Part shown: positions 5,470-8,761 of the stretch, in pieces
Position numbering within the stretch: the first letter of the stretch is position 1
Layout: every line of letters starts with the position of its first letter
Assembly (NCBI GenBank): GCA_023460875.1
Contig: JAEWOQ010000035.1
Location: 1-8,761, forward strand
Length of the DNA: 8,761 nucleotides
Source: Pseudomonadota bacterium
Lineage (GTDB): Bacteria; Myxococcota_A; Polyangia; Polyangiales; Polyangiaceae
Direction: 5' to 3'
Translations under genes and position numbers: made by a program
Notes under the pieces: model-generated
What the model was told of the DNA's origin: nothing
What the model saw: the letters and a program-made list of their open reading frames with translations, nothing else
Database searches by the model: none

Positions 5470-6690
5470 ATGTGCCCGTTTTGCGAGCTGGGGACCTGCA
5501 CGAACCGAGAGCATCGGCGAGCGCCGAAGCTCACCCCGGTGTGCCGATTTTGCCAGATTGGCAGCTGCACGGTCCACGTCGACCAGCCGGGACCCGTGAT
5601 GATCTTCGACGTCTCCAACCAGCGCGAGCCCTCGAGCTCGTCGACCTCAGGCCCAAAGCTCGAGGACCGGTGGAAGCCGCGAGGCCTCCTGTCGCCTCCG
5701 CCGAGCAAGCCGATGCTCAACCCGTTCCGCAGCCAGGCGGACGACGTCCGCATCATCGAACGGCAGCTCGGGCTGCGGCTCGGTCGCTCGACCCATGAGA
5801 TCCCGCGGATCATCCACCGCTTCTGGACCGGCGGTCCGCTGCGGGGCCCCGTTCTCGAGCTGTTGATACGCGACGGCAAGCGGGCCATGGCGAAGGGCTG
5901 GCAGTGCTTCCTGTGGTACTCCAGCAGCGTCGAGGAGCAGCTCGACCACGCCCTCCAGCTGAAGATCGACGAGGCGACGAGCTTCTCGCTGAAGTTCTGG
6001 GAGAGCCGGCCGAAGCCGCCCAAGGACAAACGAGGTCTGCGCCACGACCAGCGCCAGTCTTTGGAGAAGATCGGCTACACCGTCATCGCCATCGAGAAAC
6101 TGTTCACCCAAGAGTGGCAGATTTCGCTCGCCAAGCGGGCGGGCAAGCGAGCGATGCTCGGCAACTGGGACGACGTGAAATACTTCTCCGATCTCGCCCG
6201 CCTCGTCTATTTGTGCGAGGTCGGCGGATTTCACATGGACGTCGACATCGGGCTCGGGGACATGGATCTCGAGTGCCGCTATTTTCACAATGACGACGCG
6301 GGCTGCGTCCCACTGATGGGCTGCGTGATGCGTGACCTCCAGGATCCCCTGGTCGAGGAGATCCGCTTCCTCCGCTACCTGCGAACGCGCCCCGTCATCT
6401 CCATCGACGAGCTGCTTCATCACCGCGCCGCGTGCCAGCGGCTGATCGACAAGGCGAAGAACGGCTCGGGGATGTTCAACGCGCTGATCGCCTCGCGCCT
6501 CGGCACCAGCCACCTGCGCTCGGCGCTTCGCGCCTACGCGGAGAAAAATGATCTGATCTCGGGCATGATCCTGGCCCGCCACCTGCTGTTCGGCGACCCC
6601 CGGGACGGCAACCTCGACCTCGCGATGGCGCAGACCGTGCCGCCTTATGTGCTGCGGCTCGAGCCGGACACCGAAGAGAGCAACCTCTGA
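5470..6690 (+). CDS. toxin-type DXD glycosyltransferase with Cys knuckles
   Basis: This 406-residue protein has the hallmarks of the DXD sugar-binding glycosyltransferases (Gly_transf_sug / GT44 type) that include large clostridial toxins. IPRIIHRFWTGGP (residues 111-123) is the first nucleotide-sugar strand. SDLARLVYLCEVGG (240-253, Asp241 and Arg244) leads into HMD257VD259I, the metal- and UDP-sugar-binding DXD. Family members transfer glucose, GlcNAc or similar sugars to proteins or glycans; the acceptor here is unknown. Residues 2-36 hold two tandem knuckles, CPFCELGTCTNREH (2-15) and CRFCQIGSCTVH (25-36). They share C-x2-C-x2-G-[TS]-C-T with a following His, a likely zinc-binding pair. 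A Ser/Pro-rich linker (about 50-75) joins them to the enzyme. There is no signal peptide or membrane span, so it acts in the cytoplasm or leaves by a non-Sec route. ATG 5470 is the natural start because it includes the first knuckle from Cys2. The enzyme family is well supported; an effector role is inference. Confidence 0.85.
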   Translation: MCPFCELGTCTNREHRRAPKLTPVCRFCQIGSCTVHVDQPGPVMIFDVSNQREPSSSSTSGPKLEDRWKPRGLLSPPPSKPMLNPFRSQADDVRIIERQLGLRLGRSTHEIPRIIHRFWTGGPLRGPVLELLIRDGKRAMAKGWQCFLWYSSSVEEQLDHALQLKIDEATSFSLKFWESRPKPPKDKRGLRHDQRQSLEKIGYTVIAIEKLFTQEWQISLAKRAGKRAMLGNWDDVKYFSDLARLVYLCEVGGFHMDVDIGLGDMDLECRYFHNDDAGCVPLMGCVMRDLQDPLVEEIRFLRYLRTRPVISIDELLHHRAACQRLIDKAKNGSGMFNALIASRLGTSHLRSALRAYAEKNDLISGMILARHLLFGDPRDGNLDLAMAQTVPPYVLRLEPDTEESNL

Positions 6691-6859
6691 CCTGAGCGCG
6701 AGCAACCGTAGCCGCGGCGGCGTCTTTCGAAACCAGCTCATCCAGATCGCGTGCGGCTAGAGCACCGATCAGTTCATCGGCAGGGGGGCAGGGTGGATCA
6801 TTTCGATCGGTTGCCTGATGTCGATCGACGAGCCTGAGGAGGCGTGATCCCATCGGGGC

Positions 6860-7099
6860 ATGACCGCACCACGATGGGAGCCGCCGGTGGAGACGACAGG
6901 GCGGGAATCGCTGCTCCTGAAGCGACTGAAGCGTACCAAGATGCTGTTCTCGTTCCTTCGCCTGCACCGTCACGAGTTGTTCGACGAGGCGTTTCAGGCG
7001 GAGCTGGGCTCGATGTACCGAGATTCGGAGGCCGGAAAGGTCCCCTTGCCTCCGGCGCTCCTTGCCATGGCGATACTGCTGCACCCCCCGTGCCAATAA
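6860..7099 (+). pseudogene. truncated IS1182-type transposase (N-terminus)
   Basis: The 79-codon frame resembles the first part of IS1182-family transposases (DUF772-type N-terminus): LLLKRLKRTKMLFSFLRLHR, HELFDEAFQAELGSMYRD, then PLPPALLAMAILL. Family proteins run to roughly 450-550 residues and continue with a glutamine-rich helix and the DDE catalytic domain. Here homology stops after AILL at about 7082, and the frame ends three codons later at TAA/TAG-like junction sequence (stop at 7097-7099). The catalytic domain is absent from the window, so the fragment is inactive. A GAGGAGG lies 17 bases before the ATG, a little far for a ribosome-binding site. The truncation point coincides with the probable left end of the IS1380 element. 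Confidence 0.75.
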
Positions 7100-7122
7100 G
7101 CGGTGAGACAGCGGCAGGCTGG

Positions 7123-7137
7123 AATTCAACCTGAATT
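7123..7137. repeat. short inverted repeat in IS1380 leader
   Basis: The sequence aattca-acc-tgaatt is a perfect 6-base inverted repeat with a 3-base centre. It is unusually AT-rich for this DNA and lies 97 bases before the transposase ATG. It could be a subterminal transposase-binding site or an operator. This is a pattern seen in the sequence only. Confidence 0.3.
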
Positions 7138-7233
7138 TCGCTCCATCTCGTAGGCGGGGCGAGGAGCTGGGCGCTTGAGAAATCGCACGATGAGCGGGAA
7201 TTTAGCGCCCGAGTCGTCTGTTGTTCGTGGTTA

Positions 7234-8613
7234 ATGACACAACAAACCGTCGACGCCTCGGGCACCCAGAAGGTGCGCCGAGAAAGGCTCGGAGGCAAGA
7301 GGGCGCCTGGGCACGAGTGGCAGAAAAAGCAGAGGCGAGTTCGCCGGGCGGACGCACGGCGCCTGCGCCACGGACCCGAAGATAGCTCGTTGTCCGGTGT
7401 CGGAGGCTTGATCGCCTTCAACGCATTCTTGCAGGAGGAGGGTATCGGGCGCGAGCTGCGCAGGCGCTTCGGACGGCTCAAGCAGGGGCACCGGGTCGTC
7501 TACCCCATGCACACCCAACTGCAGCTGTTGATCGATGCGGCTGCAGCCGGCGCACAGCGCGTGTTCGACATCGAACACGTGGCGTCGGACCCGGTTTTCG
7601 AGCACCTCGCAGGAGGCGCCGTCCCGAGCATCGACACCGTCTACAAGGATCTCGCCCGCTTCGACAAGGACGCCATCGAGGCACTGGAGGCTCTCGTGGC
7701 CGAGCAAGGTTTGCGCCCCGCCGCGAGCGCCAAACTCGACGCGGTCACCGTGGACATCGATACGACCGTGATGCCTTTGTTCGGATGCCAAGAAGGCGCG
7801 CGCCGCGGCCCCAATCCCAGGTACCACGGTCGCCCCAGCTACCATCCGATCCTCGCTCGCGTTGCCGAGTTCGACACGATTCTTGGTGCGCGACTGCGTC
7901 CAGGGGACACCAGCATGGGAGACAGCGATGTCGAGGATGTCACCTGCTGGGTCGACCGCCTTCGCGAAGTGGTCGGGCCCAACACGGTCATCACCGTGCG
8001 AGTCGACGCCGGCGCCGATTGCAGCTCCTGGTTCGAAGCGCTCGACCGCCGAGGCGTCCACTTCATCGTCAAAGCCCGGCAGACAGCCGAGCTGCTTGGG
8101 GCCGCCACGTTTCACGAGGACTGGACCATCGTCGACCGGGGCGCCGACGGACAGCCGACCCGGCGTGTCGCCGTGCTCGACTTTCGTCGCCAGGACTGGC
8201 CACCAGGGAGGTACCGCGTGATCGCCGTGCGCACGACGGAGCGGTACTCCGGGAGGCAGACGCAGCTCTGGGAGGGGGTCGACGACTCCGTGCAGTTCTT
8301 CGTCACCAACGACCTTCACGGCGACCCCGACGACATCGCCTTGCGCTACGACGCGCGCGCCGCGATCGAGGGCACCATTCGAGAGCTCAAAGAGCACCTC
8401 GCGATCGGGAGCGTCCCCACCGGCAGTTTCGACGCCAACGAGGCCGCCTTCCTCATCAAGGTCCTCGCATTCAACCTCCTGCGGAGGTGGGTGCTCGCCT
8501 GCTGTCCCGCGGTGAGTCCCTGGCGCGCCTCCTGGATCCGGCGGCTGCTCATCTGCATCCCGGCTCGTCTGCTCCGCGCCCAGGGGCGATTCCAGCTCCG
8601 TCTCGCTCCCTGA
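7234..8613 (+). CDS. IS1380-family transposase (DDE)
   Basis: This 459-residue protein matches the IS1380 DDE transposase layout. The N-terminal region includes GVGGLIAFNAFLQEEGIGRE. The first catalytic acidic region is VTVDIDTTVMPLFG (Asp174/Asp176). The second is VITVRVDAGADCSSWFEAL (Asp258), followed by GVHFIVKARQ. The third is the Y-x2-R-x3-E signature YDARAAIEGTIRELKEHLAIG (Tyr372, Arg375, Glu379), continuing into FDANEAAFLIKVLAFNLLRR. All three acidic regions are present and the length is typical, so the enzyme may be active in cut-and-paste transposition of its own element. The start is ATG 7234, preceded by a fairly AT-rich leader. Alternative starts inside the first 50 codons cannot be excluded because the N-terminus is basic and poorly conserved. 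Confidence 0.9.
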   Translation: MTQQTVDASGTQKVRRERLGGKRAPGHEWQKKQRRVRRADARRLRHGPEDSSLSGVGGLIAFNAFLQEEGIGRELRRRFGRLKQGHRVVYPMHTQLQLLIDAAAAGAQRVFDIEHVASDPVFEHLAGGAVPSIDTVYKDLARFDKDAIEALEALVAEQGLRPAASAKLDAVTVDIDTTVMPLFGCQEGARRGPNPRYHGRPSYHPILARVAEFDTILGARLRPGDTSMGDSDVEDVTCWVDRLREVVGPNTVITVRVDAGADCSSWFEALDRRGVHFIVKARQTAELLGAATFHEDWTIVDRGADGQPTRRVAVLDFRRQDWPPGRYRVIAVRTTERYSGRQTQLWEGVDDSVQFFVTNDLHGDPDDIALRYDARAAIEGTIRELKEHLAIGSVPTGSFDANEAAFLIKVLAFNLLRRWVLACCPAVSPWRASWIRRLLICIPARLLRAQGRFQLRLAP

Positions 8614-8709
8614 CGGCTGCTCAACTGACGACCAGAACAACCGAACTCGCGCGTGGGGGTAAGGGGGCAGTCTGTCCGCAAGTCGAGGTAACGTCGTCCA
8701 CCACAGCCC

Positions 8710-8732
8710 ACCCGCCCGTCGAGCGGTTGGGT
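8710..8732. repeat. hairpin downstream of the IS1380 transposase
   Basis: The 23 bases from 8710 fold into a stem with outer pairs accc/gggt and inner pairs ccg/cgg. One G-T wobble and one mismatch separate these, closing on a 3-5 base loop. It lies about 97 bases past the transposase stop. It may be a terminator for the IS gene or part of the element's right end; no T-run follows. Confidence 0.3.
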
Positions 8733-8761
8733 CGGGGCTTCCCACTGGTGCTGGCCCCCCC

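Larger units (their letters stand above)
7084..8761 (+). mobile_element. IS1380-family insertion sequence (right end not located)
   Basis: The boundaries are estimated. The left edge is set where the IS1182-type transposase homology ends (about 7083). The right edge runs to the window end because IS1380 elements usually span about 1.6-2 kb and the transposase stops at 8613. I could not pair terminal inverted repeats between 7084-7140 and 8614-8761, so the true right end may lie outside the window. The left leader contains an inverted repeat, aattca-acc-tgaatt (7123-7137). The right part contains a hairpin at 8710-8732. The element appears to have inserted into, or recombined with, an older IS1182 copy. 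Confidence 0.5.

Noticed and set aside
5647..6741. Long reverse-strand open frame (364 codons) over the glycosyltransferase
   Set aside because: It is antisense to a gene with clear conserved motifs and carries no motifs of its own.
7231..8745. Long reverse-strand open frame (504 codons) over the IS1380 transposase
   Set aside because: It mirrors the transposase codons and has no recognisable family; long antisense frames are expected in GC-rich DNA.

Overview
The window is GC-rich (roughly two-thirds G+C by eye). Its genes resemble those of Myxococcota: a SEC-C protein, a basic-linker winged-helix protein, a Beta_propel-type propeller fragment, and IS1182 and IS1380 relatives. The lineage is an inference from protein character; no rRNA or other marker gene is present.

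Layout, left to right. (1) 1-235 holds no gene I can support. A SEC-C metal-binding protein runs leftward (236-1051). (2) A ParD/RelB-like antitoxin (1263-1526) is followed by only the first codons of a ParE/RelE-type toxin, then by a broken unknown gene (about 1533-2136) with one in-frame stop and one frameshift. A reverse-strand fragment of a beta-propeller protein (2218-2649) follows. This 1.1 kb stretch reads as a graveyard of truncated genes. (3) An intact 596-residue protein (2656-4446) combines an N-terminal Cys/His cluster, an OTU-like cysteine-protease region whose His half precedes its Cys half, and a C-terminal subtilisin-like domain with a full Asp/His/Ser triad. (4) A strong hairpin (4509-4548) separates it from a convergent winged-helix DNA-binding protein (4630-5046). 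A possible small membrane protein (5096-5323) lies directly upstream of that regulator on the same strand. (5) A 406-residue DXD glycosyltransferase of the large-clostridial-toxin type (5470-6690) carries two tandem Cys/His knuckles at its N-terminus. (6) The right end is mobile DNA: a truncated IS1182-type transposase start (6860-7099) cut off by an IS1380-family insertion sequence with an intact-looking transposase (7234-8613). The right end of that IS lies near or beyond the window end.

The intact central cargo pairs two enzymes that modify or cut proteins: a protease/OTU-like fusion and a toxin-type glycosyltransferase. Both lack signal peptides and both start with short Cys/His clusters. 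They lie between gene wreckage and insertion sequences, which suits a horizontally acquired effector, toxin or conflict locus. The sequence shows no delivery system, immunity gene or target, so that role is a hypothesis.
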